A DNA stretch of 64,000 nucleotides, taken from the NCBI GenBank assembly GCA_963576475.1, contig OY754970.1:33544619-33608618 (forward strand). Direction: 5' to 3'. Numbering within the stretch: position 1 is the stretch's first letter; each line of letters starts with the position of its first letter. The position numbers were made by a program, and so were the translations under genes. The DNA is from Molanna angustata (Eukaryota > Arthropoda > Insecta > Trichoptera > Molannidae). Shown here in pieces: positions 1-12,004 of this stretch. A model generated the notes under the pieces. That model did no database searches, was not told the DNA's origin, and saw only the letters and a program-made list of their open reading frames with translations.

Positions 1-374
1 TTGTTGAATGATATTTTAATAAATTAACCTCTTTGTGAATGCACATTGTCATCATAAATAATGTCAACTGATACAATAGATATAATTTTCGCCGAACATC
101 TTGAACGAGCTTCCGGTTGCGCAGAGCGAAAATTTGTGTCTTTTTGTTTCGTTTGTTTACGTGCAAATCCCCCCCCCCCCCTTCTCGGCTAAAAGTTCAA
201 GTTATTTGGCGATAACTATACCACAGAAACAAATAGAAGTCATCATTCCACAGATAAAATAAAAGTCAACAGATACTATAACTGTCAGAGCGTTTTTCAC
301 CCGACAATTTTATCGAGCTTTTGGTGCGTACACTCGATGTTCAATCTGAAGGCCACTGAGTGTCTTTCGAGCGT
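1..374. other. AT-rich flank, nothing assigned
   Basis: I see no coding or RNA signal here. The one oddity is a run of 14 C at 168-181, unusual in this base composition. Confidence 0.5.
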
Positions 375-1232
375 CTGTTTCTGGTCATTACGAACGGCTG
401 AGAGCGTCACTAACGGGCTATTTCACCACCTCTGGATAAAGTTCTAGATAACTATAAGCGAGCGTTTCACCACCTACAAATTTCTTACAGATTGTTATCC
501 GACGGATAAAGGGTGGCAACGTTGTAATTTCATATATTTAAATGGTCTTGTCTATAGGTTGATAAAGCTGTCACATTGTAAATCGTAAAAAGTCGCAGTA
601 AACAACGGACAACGGTAAATAAACACGCGGTCAAAACGAACACGTGGACACAAAACAAGATATTTCAAATATTTTGAGAATGTATAAAAGAGAAAGAACT
701 ACGAATTTCTGAGAGGATGACATCAACGTGTTGGTGGATTTAGTTTGTCAGCATAAAAATGTTATAGAAAATCATTGTAGAAAATAAGATATAAGAAAAA
801 ATAATTTCTTTTATGAGTCCTAAAAAATGTTCTGTGCAGACGTTTTCGTCAATCTAAACCTCGCCTTGAAATCAATATTGTCGAACTCCGAAAAATAATC
901 TTTTCGCATTTGGAATAAATCTCTGACGCCGATGTCTCGTATTATGTAAAAATACGATATCATCGTCGATTTGGTCATAAATTTCGATCATTTAAAAAAT
1001 AACTTATACTCAGTTTAACTTATCTATCAATTATCGCGAACCTATTCCGCTAGACAACATATCTAGAAATTTATCCATGGGATAGAGCTATCAGAGAGTC
1101 GTGAAACGCATTTTTCGGTTTATCCGTTAGATTTGTGTTAGATTGGCTATCGGGCACTTTATCCAGAGGTGGTCAAATAGCCCGTAAGTGCACTAGGCGT
1201 TCATTGTGAACGTAGCCCTGAACTAGAAACAG
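375..1232. mobile_element. Foldback (MITE-like) element with ~70-bp imperfect inverted repeats
   Basis: The left arm (375-442) reappears as reverse complement at 1156-1232. The best-kept part is 411-442 against 1156-1186 (one mismatch), with the strings gggctattt and accacctctggataaag. The outer ends CTGTTTCT and AGAAACAG also pair. No open reading frame of note lies inside, so it would be non-autonomous. I could not find a clean target duplication, and the superfamily is unknown. Confidence 0.55.
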
Positions 1233-2284
1233 AAGGAAGCTGGGAGTGTAAGAAAGGGTTAAATAATAATAAATATAATAGAAAACTACTACACAATATC
1301 CGCTGAAGCACCAATACATTTATAAATAAATTCTTGGTAGGTATTCGAAATTGGTTAACTTTGAATGCTGGAGTCATGGCAGATCCTGGTAGCATTGATG
1401 GCAATAGAAATAATTGGAGATAGGTTAGTGTGGTTAGGTAGCGTAACAAGGAAAAGCAATTATCTAAATTGATCGATACCGAAAGTAATCCAACTCTCTC
1501 TTCATTGTAATTCTTCACAACCATTTTGGAGATCAAGCTGTCTCATTTAGACATGGGGTTACTAATAACCTACTCCAATCTGTATACAAACATAATATGT
1601 AGACCGAAACTAACTTATAACCGAATTTTAATATGATAAATAGAGGATGTATGAGCCTCACTCAGATACAATTTGAAGTGATGTCAATGAAACAAGGGAA
1701 CTATTATATTTGATTTCATCTTATACATTACTAGTGCTTTATTTGAAATAGCATTTTTTTATTTATTCGTAAACAACTATAAACAACAAATTAATTAAGT
1801 GACTAAATTACCAGAATAAGGTTGCTTTCATTGTTTTGATCCAAGAAGAAAATGTTTATATGGAAAATAAACAGCACTTACCTGAAACAAAAGAAGAAAA
1901 ATTTATATTAATATTATTAATAAGTATTTTTTTATTATTCATATAATTAACAACGAATGGAATTAAAGCTAGAATGTATAAACATCTGAAATTAGAAAAA
2001 CTTGAAAACCTGTGAAATATTTACCTCTGTACAGTACTAGCTATAAGATCAATCAACTTCATAATTTATTTATTTACGGTAAAATAAAACCATTTACATA
2101 AAAAAAGTACAGAATAAAGATACATCACATCATCTTAAGTTAAAAATATAAAAATCAAAAAGTATGCATATATGTACATGAATATAAGTGAAAATAAAAA
2201 TAGTTTTTCCTTATTTAGAATTAGAATTCTTATTCAAATACAAATTATAAAAAGATTAAAAAAACAAAGAAAGTAACAAGAATT
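1233..2284. other. Unassigned AT-rich stretch
   Basis: No repeat, RNA or coding signal that I can support. The longest reading frame (1201-1536, minus strand) overlaps the foldback end and has no recognisable motif. Confidence 0.5.
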
Positions 2285-2520
2285 GTCGGCCTTCGTGGCT
2301 CAGTTGGTTGGGTATCCGACTGCTGATCCAAAGGTCCCGGGTTCGATTCCCGGTGGAGACACAGTTTTTAATTGTGTTTTCAGTCTGGATCTGTGAGACG
2401 ATTAATATCGTTAGTCTCCAGAATGTGGCAACTTGTTATTGGGTGCGTGTTAAATTAATATTTGACATAGTACCTGTTAGTTGCCCGAGAAGTTATAAAT
2501 AAATAAATAATAAATAATAC
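2285..2520 (+). mobile_element. tRNA-derived SINE, family A, near full length
   Basis: A tRNA-like head (2285-2360) has a pol III A box (tggctcagttgg, 2296-2307) and B box (ggttcgattcc, about 2340-2350). The tRNA-unrelated body contains ttttcagtctggatctgtga, and the 3' end is an (ATAA)n tail. Copies at 5331-5475 and, inverted, 30858-31029 share head and body; a body-only copy lies at 56480-56577. The shared downstream part shows it is a SINE and not a tRNA gene. Confidence 0.85.
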
Positions 2521-2669
2521 AAATAGGTACATAAGTATAAAAATCAAGAGAAAGTTAAAAAATATAAAGAATATAGGAAACAAATAAAATAGAAATTAAA
2601 AATGAAAAAAATAGAAAAAAACACAATTGAAAATGTTACGAAAACAATTCGGAGATAAGAAGAATCTGT

Positions 2670-2905
2670 GATGTCGAAGATGTTGTGCGATGGGGAAGAT
2701 CACGAAGACGATTCTGGAGAGATCATGTGGGGAGAGCGAGTTCGCATCGAGTGGTGAGGATGGCAGCGGATGGGGAGATAACAAATGGCAGACCCCCTGG
2801 AAGACCACCCAAACGATGGAAGGATAGCTGGACATCCACTTCACAAGAGCAGGCTCCGAGAATAACAGGACACAGTCCTAACTAAAGCAGAAGAAGAAGA
2901 AGACG
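2670..2905 (+). pseudogene. RTE-like LINE reverse transcriptase, C-terminal fragment
   Basis: The frame starting at 2670 reads DVEDVVRWGRSRRRFWRDH, then RPPGRPPKRWKDSW, with a stop at 2883-2885 and an (AAG)n-type tail. This pattern matches the extreme C-terminus of RTE-like insect LINEs, where GRPxKRW comes near the end of the protein. Only about 72 codons remain, so it is a dead, 5'-truncated copy. The exact clade is uncertain. Confidence 0.65.
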
Positions 2906-2909
2906 AAAA

Positions 2910-3960
2910 CAATACTGATCTCAGTTTAATTTTCAATTTGTTTAAGCTTACACTGAAAATGTCAGCAACAAAGGCATACTCATTCCCCAAACGATGAATT
3001 CTGGGAAACGGAGAATGTCTATGGGCTTCGGTCCTCATTATATCGCAATTAAATATTGATGAGTGCCTCGTAAATCTGTTAGGTATATGAAACTTAATCA
3101 ATGAAATTAATGATGGACATTCAAATTCAGAATATATGATCTTGTACAGGACAATCAAGTCCGACATAATTCTTCTATTGGATAATTTCGGCAAGCAGAG
3201 TGAATTTCTTAGGAAGTCATAGTTTATATCGTACAAAGATATTCCAAGTCTGAAATTTACATTTATAACGTAAAAGTTTCTGCTGAACATTTTCCAATTT
3301 GTTGGAATGAATATTATAATGCGGTGACCAAACAGTTGAGTTATATTCCAGTTGACTGCGAACCAAAGAACAATATAGATGTTTGATAGCAGACAATGAA
3401 TTAAAATGATTAGATGTTCGCAGAACAAAGCCTAACATCTTCAACGCATTTTAGATCTGTCATTTATATGCATAACAAAGGTTAATCGCTCATCAAAGAT
3501 AATTCCTAAGTCAGATACAAGTGAAACCCTAGTCAAATTTACATCATTAATAGAATAATCGAAGGAAATCTTGTTTTTTATATTAAAGAAAGTAATTATT
3601 TGACATTTATCAATATTAAGAGGTAATTTATTTAATTCACACCATTCAGAAAGTCTAACCAGATTTTTCTGGACAATCAGACACTCATTTATATCTCTAT
3701 AGATTTTTATATCATCAGCGAATATTAAAACATTGACGTCATTAAATATATTTATGATGTCATTAATGAATAATATAAACTAAATGGGACCTAAATGAGA
3801 TCCCTGAGGAATGCTACTTGTAGCAGAGAATGAATCAGATAAGTAACCATCTATCTTTACAGAAAGATTTCTATTAGATAAGTAATTAACAAACCATTTT
3901 AGAAGACTGCCTCTGATACCCATTGATAATGATAGAATATTGGGAAAAGCATATACACAA
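2910..3960 (-). pseudogene. Jockey/CR1-type LINE reverse transcriptase, decayed
   Basis: Read on the minus strand, this contains a PQGSHLGP block (3785-3808), an FADD catalytic motif (3711-3722), NKLPLNIDKCQ and a ...VSDLGI block. Later come KMLGFVLR, YCSLVRSQLEYNSTVWSPHY and a tail with RRIMSDLIVLYKI and FHIPNRFTR. The order is that of the RT palm followed by the thumb and C-terminal region of jockey-like LINEs. Frameshifts and stops break it up. The start is lost near 3960 and the end runs into the fragment at 2905. It resembles the copy at 59586-60835. Confidence 0.8.
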
Positions 3961-5330
3961 GACTATTCATACACAGCGCATCATTCTTCTCTGTATTTAT
4001 CTATGATTTTATTTGTCAAATCTTTCAAAATGCTTTGACGTTCGGAAAAAAAATCGCTTTCTTTTAAATGTTTATGATAGAAATAGGTTCCAAAAAACAA
4101 AATGTTGTGTGATACTAACTTATTTGATAGAGTTTAGGATACAAGACACTCATACATTTCATAGTATTGTCAAAGAAGTCACGAAACAACAACGGAAACA
4201 AACACGTGGTAAATAGAACTACCATTATTACGTTCGTCATAGAAGACGGCGCGCGGCTACGACACAGCCTTTGCATGTTCTAGATTGGAGTGAAATTGTT
4301 ACTGGGTTCTCAAAGTAGCATATTATCGTATGTAATTTTTCATACGAAACACAATAACGGCATGCCAGGCCACGACACGGTTAACATTGAACTTGAACCG
4401 AGTCCAGTCCACCTACGTTTCGTATATATCTGACTAACTGTCGCTTGTTCATCACACTTTATGAAGCCACGAATCAAACAAAACGGCACAAAGAGCCAGT
4501 AATAAGAATTTACATACAAGTATGGAGGGTATGTTCATTCACGATACATACCAATTAGTTAATACCAGACACGTACCTCGACCGAACCAGATGGAAGACA
4601 TTAACTATTCTCGGCGAGAATTTCATTCATTAAACCATCCTTCACTTCTATGTATTTATTACACACCGAATTCGACACAAAATAATTTGGAACCGTCAAA
4701 ACTTAAGTTCATATATAACGAAGTTACCGCCACTTTTAGTTTTAATTCGTAATAGTCGATTAAATTTATTTATTTATTTATTCACACGTTTGTATAATTG
4801 ACAAATAATATTCTTAACTTACTGCAATGCCCCACTAGATAAAAAACCTGTGCCGGGGCGAAAGCATTTTGAAATAATGATACTTTTAACAGTGAATGCC
4901 AACTAACAAAACATACATAAAAATAGCATCCCAAATATAAATAGCATACAATAACAAAATCAGAAATAATATTGAAAATAAAAACATAAAAATGTGCATT
5001 ACAAATAAGAAAAAAAACAATAATCAACGAATGCCTATTCAAAAGTAGAAACAGAACATACATACATAACAAAAAAATAAACAAAAAAAAAACAAAAATC
5101 AAACTTAAAGACAGTTTTGTAATAGCAATATTTTTATACGAAATCGTAAAAATAATACTAAATATTATTTATGTAGTGGCAAAATTTTTATCGAAATCGT
5201 GAAAATATCACTAAATATATTAATAATCCAAAAGGATCAATAATAATTATAAATTTCGCGCCCGTCAAAGTTCATCGGAATTTGCACCTGTCGGTGTAAA
5301 CCCGATGAATGTTCATTAAACAAACATAGT
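3961..5330. other. Unassigned stretch
   Basis: A less AT-rich segment at 4230-4480 could be unique host sequence, but I see no exon I can defend. At 5115-5215 two imperfect ~45-bp copies of a string containing atttttat, cgaaatcgt and actaaatat lie in tandem. Confidence 0.4.
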
Positions 5331-5475
5331 CAGCCTCCGTGGCTCAGTTTGTTGGGTATCTAACTGCTAATGTAAGGGTCCCGGGTACAATTCCCGGTAA
5401 AGACAAAGTTTTACATTGTGTTTTCAGTCTGGATCTGTGAGACGATTAATATGTTAAGTCTCCATGTGGCAATTT
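5331..5475 (+). mobile_element. SINE family A, diverged copy
   Basis: The tRNA-like head (cgtggctcagtttgttggg ... gggtacaattcccgg) and the body string ttttcagtctggatctgtga match the 2285 copy. The B box carries substitutions, so it is probably inactive. Confidence 0.8.
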
Positions 5476-6110
5476 GTTTTTGGGTCGATCTTCAGTGACT
5501 CTACAACTCTGAAATCTTTTCGGATTTTAAGGTCCATATTGTTGGAATTGAAAATCTTTGATTTTTGTCGGAGGCGAGTTTTGCTTGGTGGATACTACTG
5601 TCAAATTCTCTCTTTGAACGGCCATCCCGTGTGATCCTTTACCCTAGAGAGACAAACTTTTTTTCATTCTTGAGCGCAGCTCCAGACATCAGTATATTCA
5701 TGCGGTATTCATCCCTGCCTACAGTTAGTATACTTTAGTTTTATCCTTGTTTATTTTCATAATAATTAATCAATAATATGAACACCTTAAGTAATGATAC
5801 TACGACGCGACGTCTCAATCGATTCAACTTTAAGAAACCAAAGCTGTTTTACCTGTCTAATAATTCTCAGCTCACACCCCATATCCATCCTACCTCCCCT
5901 CCCTCAAACTCTACTTCCTTCCTTTCTTTGTTGCTGTGAATTAACTCTTAATATTCTTTTCGATTGTTATAAATTTAATGTACATTCCAATTTACTATTT
6001 ATGACCTCACGTTGCTTTGGTTGGTTGGAAGAAATTGCCTTGTGGCAATAAACCCGCCATTGTACACAGTATTGTACATGAAGCTTAATAAATAAATAAA
6101 ATAAATAATA
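5476..6110 (+). mobile_element. 5'-truncated LINE 3' end with GGTTGGTTGG hairpin
   Basis: The 3' end carries ggttggttggaag (6019-6031), then a short hairpin (GCC-TTGT-GGC, 6037-6046), a cccgccattgtac string and a TAAA-rich tail. The same ending recurs in this window at about 8750, 10450 (minus), 12020, 39400 (minus), 46020 (minus), 46240 (minus) and 49165, as expected for a LINE 3' UTR recognised by its own RT. The upstream 450 bases are assigned by position only. Family unnamed. Confidence 0.55.
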
Positions 6111-6123
6111 TAGTTTTCTATTG

Positions 6124-6793
6124 CCTATGGGAAGATTTTTTTTTCGATTTGGTAACTCCTTTCATAATAATTAATCAATAATATACTTTTTTAATGCCTA
6201 TGGGAAGTTTTTTTAACAGATTTTTAATTATCTCAATAGAGACGAAGTTGGAATATTTATTGTAGGAGAACCGGGAAATCCATAGATGGCTGTAGTAAAA
6301 ATTCCTTATTTTCAAGCGAAAAGAATTTCAGTATTACAATATATAGAACTTTCAAAATTGAATTGATAGGGATCTCATTAAAAAAGGCATAATTGGTGAA
6401 CGTTGCGCAAGCGCATAAAGTGATCACGTAAACCAGCCGATGACAGGTCGTAAGCCCTGTAGGTGCCTTGATTTCCCGGTTCTCCTACAATAAATATTCC
6501 AACTTCGTCTCTATTGAGATAATTAAAAATCTGTTAAAAATATCTTTGACTCCCGACAGGGAAAAAAATCCAATGTTTGGGCATATGCAATAATAAAAAT
6601 ATTCGCCTATGGGAAGATTTTTTTTCGATTTGGCAACACTTTTCATAATAATTAATCAATAATATACTTTTCTAATGCCTATGGGATGATTTGTTTTTCG
6701 ATTTGGCAACACTTTTCATAATAATTAATCAATAATATACTTTTCTAATGCCTATGGGGATATTTTTTTTTCAATTTGGCAACACTTTCCAGC
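6124..6793. repeat. ~73-bp minisatellite, interrupted by a MITE
   Basis: Units starting gcctatggg lie at about 6124, 6196, 6605, 6677 and 6750. Each has gattt, tttcgatttggcaac, cataataattaatcaataa and tactttt in order. The second unit is broken by the 6210-6540 element. A partial unit lies at 5757-5783. Confidence 0.85.
6210..6540. mobile_element. MITE with perfect 71-bp terminal inverted repeats (family M1)
   Basis: Bases 6210-6280 and 6470-6540 are exact reverse complements over 71 bp, ending at tttttaacag / ctgttaaaaa. The ~190-bp interior (in reverse) contains aaggcacctacagggcttac and atcggctggtttacgtgatc. Two partial copies at 11745-11930 and 59398-59585 share one arm and the interior but have decayed. 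No coding capacity. The site could be TTAA or TA; it cannot be fixed inside a T run. Confidence 0.85.
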
Positions 6794-6850
6794 TACACCT
6801 TATTTGTTCTCGGACTGATTTACCATTTCACTATGAATGAGCCGCTAGAC

Positions 6851-7413
6851 CAGTCATTGGTAAAGTACGGCCCGCGGGCCAAATGCGGCCCTTCGGGGTA
6901 GTCAATCCGGCCAGCGACATGGTTTCGAATAACCCCTAAAATTACACCTAGAATAGGAAAAAATGTATTTTCTGCGTTGAATTGAAGCAACTATTTCTCA
7001 ACGTTTGTAAAATTGAGTTCTACAAGGCCCAGTCAAAATCAAGTTTCCCAAACCTGAAATCTCACGCTCAGAAGATAATAGCGATGTGTGCATCTTCCTA
7101 CATCTGTGAACAGGTGTTTTCTATTACTATGAAGCTTCATTTAGCTTCACTACTGCGAATCAGCTCATCCAGCAATTTTTAGAAGCTCGGTCACAGTTTC
7201 ATCTGTCACATAAGCCATACTCTTCTAAAGAATAATCAATTTTTGTATTTTTTTTTCTTATAATATAAGTATAATCTATATAATATAAGCTGTGTGTGAT
7301 GTAAAAATAAAGTTTATCACTCATAGAAATCTGTTTTGTTCAATTTTTTTCGGCCCGCCTAGGTATTTTTTAATTTTATCTGGCCCTCCCCTTAAGAAGT
7401 TTGCCCATCACTG
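6851..7413 (+). mobile_element. hAT transposon remnant with intact 8-bp target duplication
   Basis: The ends are CAGTCATTGG at left and CCATCACTG at right, and the perfect 8-bp repeat CGCTAGAC flanks it (6843-6850, 7414-7421). Inside, the frame at 6982-7182 reads FPNLKSHAQKIIAMCASSY, then ICEQVFSITMK. That is the C-terminal dimerisation region of hAT transposases (family pattern LR..A.K....FGSTY.CE..FS.M). The ends contain the cggcccgcgggccaaatgcggc-type string common in hAT elements. At 563 bp it is an internally deleted, dead copy. Confidence 0.85.
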
Positions 7414-7421
7414 CGCTAGAC

Positions 7422-8590
7422 TATATTGCGTGTTATACGTCCAGTGAATGGACCGACAAACATATTACTCTTGATTTTGCTTGTTTGTTGCGGTCGATTT
7501 TTTTCACTAAATGAGCAATTTCCAATAAATATATTGGGTGGAGAAGTAAAGAAAAAGTTAACGACGTTCAATAAGTGCACCGCCACAGCATAAAGTTCCA
7601 ACAAAATAAACAAATGGCCGGTTTGTTAACTTGAACGAAGTTATGATTGCGCGAACGCCCCAAACCCATTGATATATAAATAGAAAGGCAATGTTTCTCT
7701 TGTGGGCGGTGGGTTATTTTGGACGTTTATTTGTGGGAGACGGGATCATCCATCAGATGTTAGTAAATATGATTCTGTGACCGTATGTACCTAATGCATC
7801 GAGTCAAATAATCAACACAGAAAAGTTCTGAATTGAGAAGCATACAATGGTTAAGATGCTATTTTAATAAGGTGAATGAAGAGTACTAAGTTTTTTTTTT
7901 TGCACAATGGAAAAATGTTTATTATGTCAAAAGAATCGAAATATATTGTTTAGATAGGTAATGTATCCCTTTCTCTCCTGCATTTTCATCGGAAGCCTGC
8001 CTTTTTTCTATACATTTTATTTCAGTTTGTAAAAAAATATTAAAATCAAATATGAGTTCAAGATAGTATATTAACTAAGAGTTTTTTTTAATATAAAGCA
8101 ATCTCTTTCAGCCAACCTAAGCAACGTAAAACCTCGAATGAATTCGGCATAAAAGTATGTTGAAATACGTAAAACAAATGGTCAAATTCGAACCTAGAGT
8201 TTCAAACGAAATGGTGAACTGTATCAGCACATTGGTCCTCGACAGTCAGACAGACACTAGCAAACCGATAATCATGTAATCCAATGATTCACGATTCATT
8301 TCGGCATATCACTAGACATCATGTGTTCCTGCAATAAATTGAAACTTGAGGTTCCATATCACGCAAATCCCGTATTCATTGATAAAAGCTGAAAAATCTT
8401 AAATACCTCATAGTTTTTAAAGCGTCATTTTATGAAGATCACAAAAATGGAAATATACTACTTAGGTACATTAAAAGAAGGGTTGATTACGTTGAATAAG
8501 TACAATCAGATTATTGAATGACATGAGTGATGATGATATGAATATTAAATAAAAAAACTTGGGAATATTTAGGACCTATGTTAAATTAAT
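7422..8590. other. Unassigned stretch
   Basis: No element end or coding motif recognised. A TATA-like string (tatataaatag, about 7672) lies downstream of a somewhat GC-richer patch, but no transcript can be inferred from it. Confidence 0.4.
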
Positions 8591-8815
8591 AATTCTTGAA
8601 CGATATTACTTCTGCGTCTTTCAAATCCATTCTTCCTTTCCTCATTTCTACGATCAGTCTATTTATTGTACTCGTAGATGTTTTATGTAGTTGACCTTAT
8701 ACTATCGGACCTAATTCATTTAGGGCTTCCCTTTATTTGGGATAGTTGAAAAAGATTGCCTTACGTTCTTAAACCTGCCTTTTTACACATAATTATAAGT
8801 AAATATTAAATTTAC
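8590..8815 (+). mobile_element. Decayed LINE 3' end (GGTTGG/GCC hairpin type)
   Basis: The string gggatagttgaaaaagattg with a following cctgcctttttac is a degenerate form of the LINE ending described at 5476-6110. Low sequence support. Confidence 0.35.
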
Positions 8816-8900
8816 TTATAACAACAAAAATATAAAGAGTACAATTTAATGAGCCTAAGCGCTGTCGCTAGACACAACTAGCATCTTCAGAGGCACAATT
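8800..8900 (-). repeat. Possible Penelope-like element terminus (hairpin module)
   Basis: On the minus strand: CTCTGAAGAT (8883-8892), then GCTAG-TTGTGT-CTAGC (8867-8882, 5-bp hairpin), then GACAG. This has the layout of the module in the palindromes at 13.56, 35.56 and 53.42 kb, but with GACAG in place of GAAAC. No protein-coding part of a PLE adjoins it. Confidence 0.35.
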
Positions 8901-10255
8901 TATACTAAATATGTTACTACAAATATGAATAAACAATATTAATATTTTAGAACAAGGGGTGTGTAAAGGTGAAGGGGAGGGGAGTTTGGAAACAATAAAT
9001 CCTAAGTAAATACAAAACAATGAACAATAGATTATTTATGACCTATATACAAATGTTTAATGAAAAGGGGGAAAAACCATCATTATCAATAATTAAATTA
9101 TACCCATTGTGGATTAAAACGGTGTTTTATTTTCGTAAATAAATTTAATATTTACTTTATAATTATGAACTTCAACTGTGTTAAAGAAAAAAACATTGAA
9201 ATTATTACTTTTTACACATGTCGATATATAAATATGTGCTGTAACAAGAGGCTGTCGGATAACAGAGACAATAATACGTAGAGAGATGGAGTGCTTGGTG
9301 CAAACCAATCCTAGGATTGTGACCATGAAGGGAAGATATCATATAAATTAATAAAACAAATTGTTAACTAGACTACTGCTGCCCAACTAGGAAACCCTGT
9401 TCTAGGGCTAGTAGTTTAACTGGGTGATAATAGTTTCCGCTCTACATACACTCAATCAAAAAGACTTTGTACTAATAACTAATTAACCACTAGGTAGGTA
9501 CTTGAAAAAATCAAAACAAACACATAGCTCACATAAAACAGATCAATTAAGTCAAAACGCCCGTCATAATATACGCCAACAAAACAATTCACGACGCGAT
9601 TTGACATTTCAAGAACCATAGAGAAGAGGTCATAGATCAATGTCGTCAGGTGTGTAGATGTATTTGATATGACTCGCATGAATCCCAGATCAAATATATG
9701 TATTACTCAAAGAGCATTGCAAACATAATATGGGCTAGTTACTTATCATAAAAATATTTTGAACGCGAATTATATCGCCGTACATGCTATTTTAAAATTA
9801 ATAATTTATTGAATATCTTTATATTGATGAAAATCAATAGAATCGCGGTTTGGAAATCGCTGTTGAGATCAAAGTTTTTATCTCAAGTAGGTGCATAGTT
9901 GTCATACAATCATCAATGGAATTGTATATAGAAGGCATACAGTCATATTATTCCATTTACGAGGAAGTACACAAAACTGTATGCATACCACGAACATATT
10001 ACTACATACACACACCAGAATCTATAGAAAAGCTAAATAAATAAAGACAGAAGAGATTTCTAAAACACGACATGTAATAAAATAAACCAACTTATATTTA
10101 AGGTTTTTATTTTATGTCGTAGCGATGAGAGATGTTAAACTACATCTCATTAATCTCAAAAGACGATATATGAATGTATTTTTTAAAGGAGATATCGGGA
10201 AAATCTGGCACCTATAGAGTTTATGACCTGTATACGGCTATACAATCACAATTCA
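8901..10255. other. Unassigned stretch
   Basis: Nothing coding. The string at 9386-9412 (ctgcccaactagg ... cctgttctaggg) recurs, inverted, at about 46772-46797 beside an RTE insertion, so it is part of an interspersed repeat that I cannot name. Confidence 0.4.
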
Positions 10256-10259
10256 CAAT

Positions 10260-10500
10260 ATAATGCTTATGCAACTTTCACCATTTTTATTCAAACAATA
10301 TATTTTTCATATGATAACTTTGTACACTTGCGTAAGGTTCACAAATTTTGTGCATTATTTTTTAATTAATATATTTTCTCTTGATTATTATATATTTAAT
10401 ACTTATAATAATAATAATAATAAACGCTTCCTCGCACCCTGCGCAAGTGGCGAGTTTATTGCCGTATGGCAATTTCTTCTAACTAACCATTGTTTCCAGC
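10260..10500 (-). mobile_element. LINE 3' end (GGTTGG/GCC hairpin type), minus strand
   Basis: The reverse complement of about 10445-10490 reads ggttagttagaagaaattgc, then the hairpin gccatacggc and aataaactcgcc. This matches the endings at 6019 and 49160. An (AAT)n microsatellite at 10408-10426 lies at its tail side. Confidence 0.55.
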
Positions 10501-10534
10501 CCAGAGAAGCAATATTTGAGTGAGAAATGAATTT

Positions 10535-10622
10535 GAATAAATTTCTCCTCTGCTGGGAATCGAACCCAGGACGCCCGCACAGAAACTGAACGGCATACCA
10601 ACTGTGCCACGGCCGAACGCCG
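10535..10622 (-). mobile_element. tRNA-derived SINE head (family C), minus strand
   Basis: Reverse complement of 10540-10615: ggccgtggcacagttggtat, then ...gggcgtcctgggttcgattc, then ccagcagagg. An A-box-like and a B-box (ggttcgattcc) stand at tRNA spacing. The ends do not pair into a clean acceptor stem, so a SINE head is more likely than a tRNA gene. Only one copy is in this window. Confidence 0.55.
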
Positions 10623-11744
10623 GGTTAGTTGGTTGGTTTGAATATTTGGTTTCCTTTACATGTTCATTTGTTTATAGTGTACTTTTGCATACGTCTTTGA
10701 TTGTTCATTTATGTTGAATATATTAATGAATTACTAACTTACTTTCCGTGTCCGGAATGAATTGTAAAATATATATTACAAAAATATATATCAAAAAAAT
10801 ATTACAATATTTCTATAATATGATATCCGATCAGTGCATTTACTAAATACATAGGTATTTTATTTTGCAAACATGTTTCGTACATGTATTTTATTATTTT
10901 TTAATCAAATAGATATATCCTAGTGGCCGACATTTCTCTGAAGCAAAAAAAAATATGTAAGCGTTACAGAAATTCTTAGTTAGATGGCCATAGCATATTA
11001 CTTGTATTCAATTATGTATTCAAAAAATAAATTAAAAAATATATTAAGTTTAATACTCTTTTAATTAGTACACTTGTCCTGAAGCAGAGAAGATGGTTTA
11101 TCAAAACATGTAAATATTAGTCAATAAAGTGGTATATACAAAGTGAATTTGTTATTATTATTTATTAATGATGGAGCCACAAAGTAAAAAAATGGCATAA
11201 TAAAAATAAAAAGTTATAAAAAATGGCATAAACAAACGAAAAAGTTAGAAAAATATATAGAAACAGCTAAATTTTGGTCAAATATGTATAGTATCTGATT
11301 ACATACAGCGGAATTCGAAAGTATCTAGATTTTTCTAAATGATTTTTAGAGCCAGTAAGTAATTACTCTCTTAAAAGAATGGTTTGAATCACTTACGAAA
11401 ATGAAGTTAAAGTGATCTGAATGTAGTTTAACTCGTACGATTTAAAATGTAAGGCTCATATTTATCTACTGGTAAACAGTTTCAGACCTCTTTGTGAGTG
11501 TGATTTCTTGTCAAGAATATGTCTGGTTTTGCCATACTCTCTCTAGGAAGTGAGTAATTACTCTCATTCTATTAATTGATTACTTACAATACAATCCATC
11601 GGATACAAACTTGAACAAAGCGTTCAAATTACAACAAATGTTTTAATATAATATACAGATAAATAAAACGAACTACGAGTGGTTTTAAAGTATATACTTA
11701 TTCACAAGTCGAAAGATTTTATAAATTTTTACTGACAAAATTTT
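10623..11744. other. Unassigned stretch
   Basis: No coding signal. At about 11072-11130 a tcctgaagcagagaagatgg string followed by caaaacatgtaa is faintly like a PLE end, but its hairpin is broken and I do not call it. Confidence 0.4.
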
Positions 11745-11930
11745 AATATCTCAATAAAAAAAATTTGGGATATTATAGAAGAACCAGGAACTCAAGGCAC
11801 CTACAGGGCTTACGACCTGTTGTTATCGGCTGGTTTACGTGATGACTTATGCGCTTTCGCAACGTTCACCAATTATGCCTTCTTATTGAGTTCCCTAATC
11901 AATGTAATTTTTGAAAATCTATTCAACATC
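11745..11930. mobile_element. MITE family M1, partial copy
   Basis: Shares aaggcacctacagggcttac, atcggctggtttacgtgat and aacgttcaccaattatgcct with the interior of the 6210-6540 element. One inverted-repeat arm remains in decayed form and the other is missing. Confidence 0.75.
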
Positions 11931-12004
11931 AATTGATAATAATCTACCTACTTATTTTCAAGTAATAGGTGTTGAATATTTAGCTTTTGTACCAATTCAC
12001 TGAA

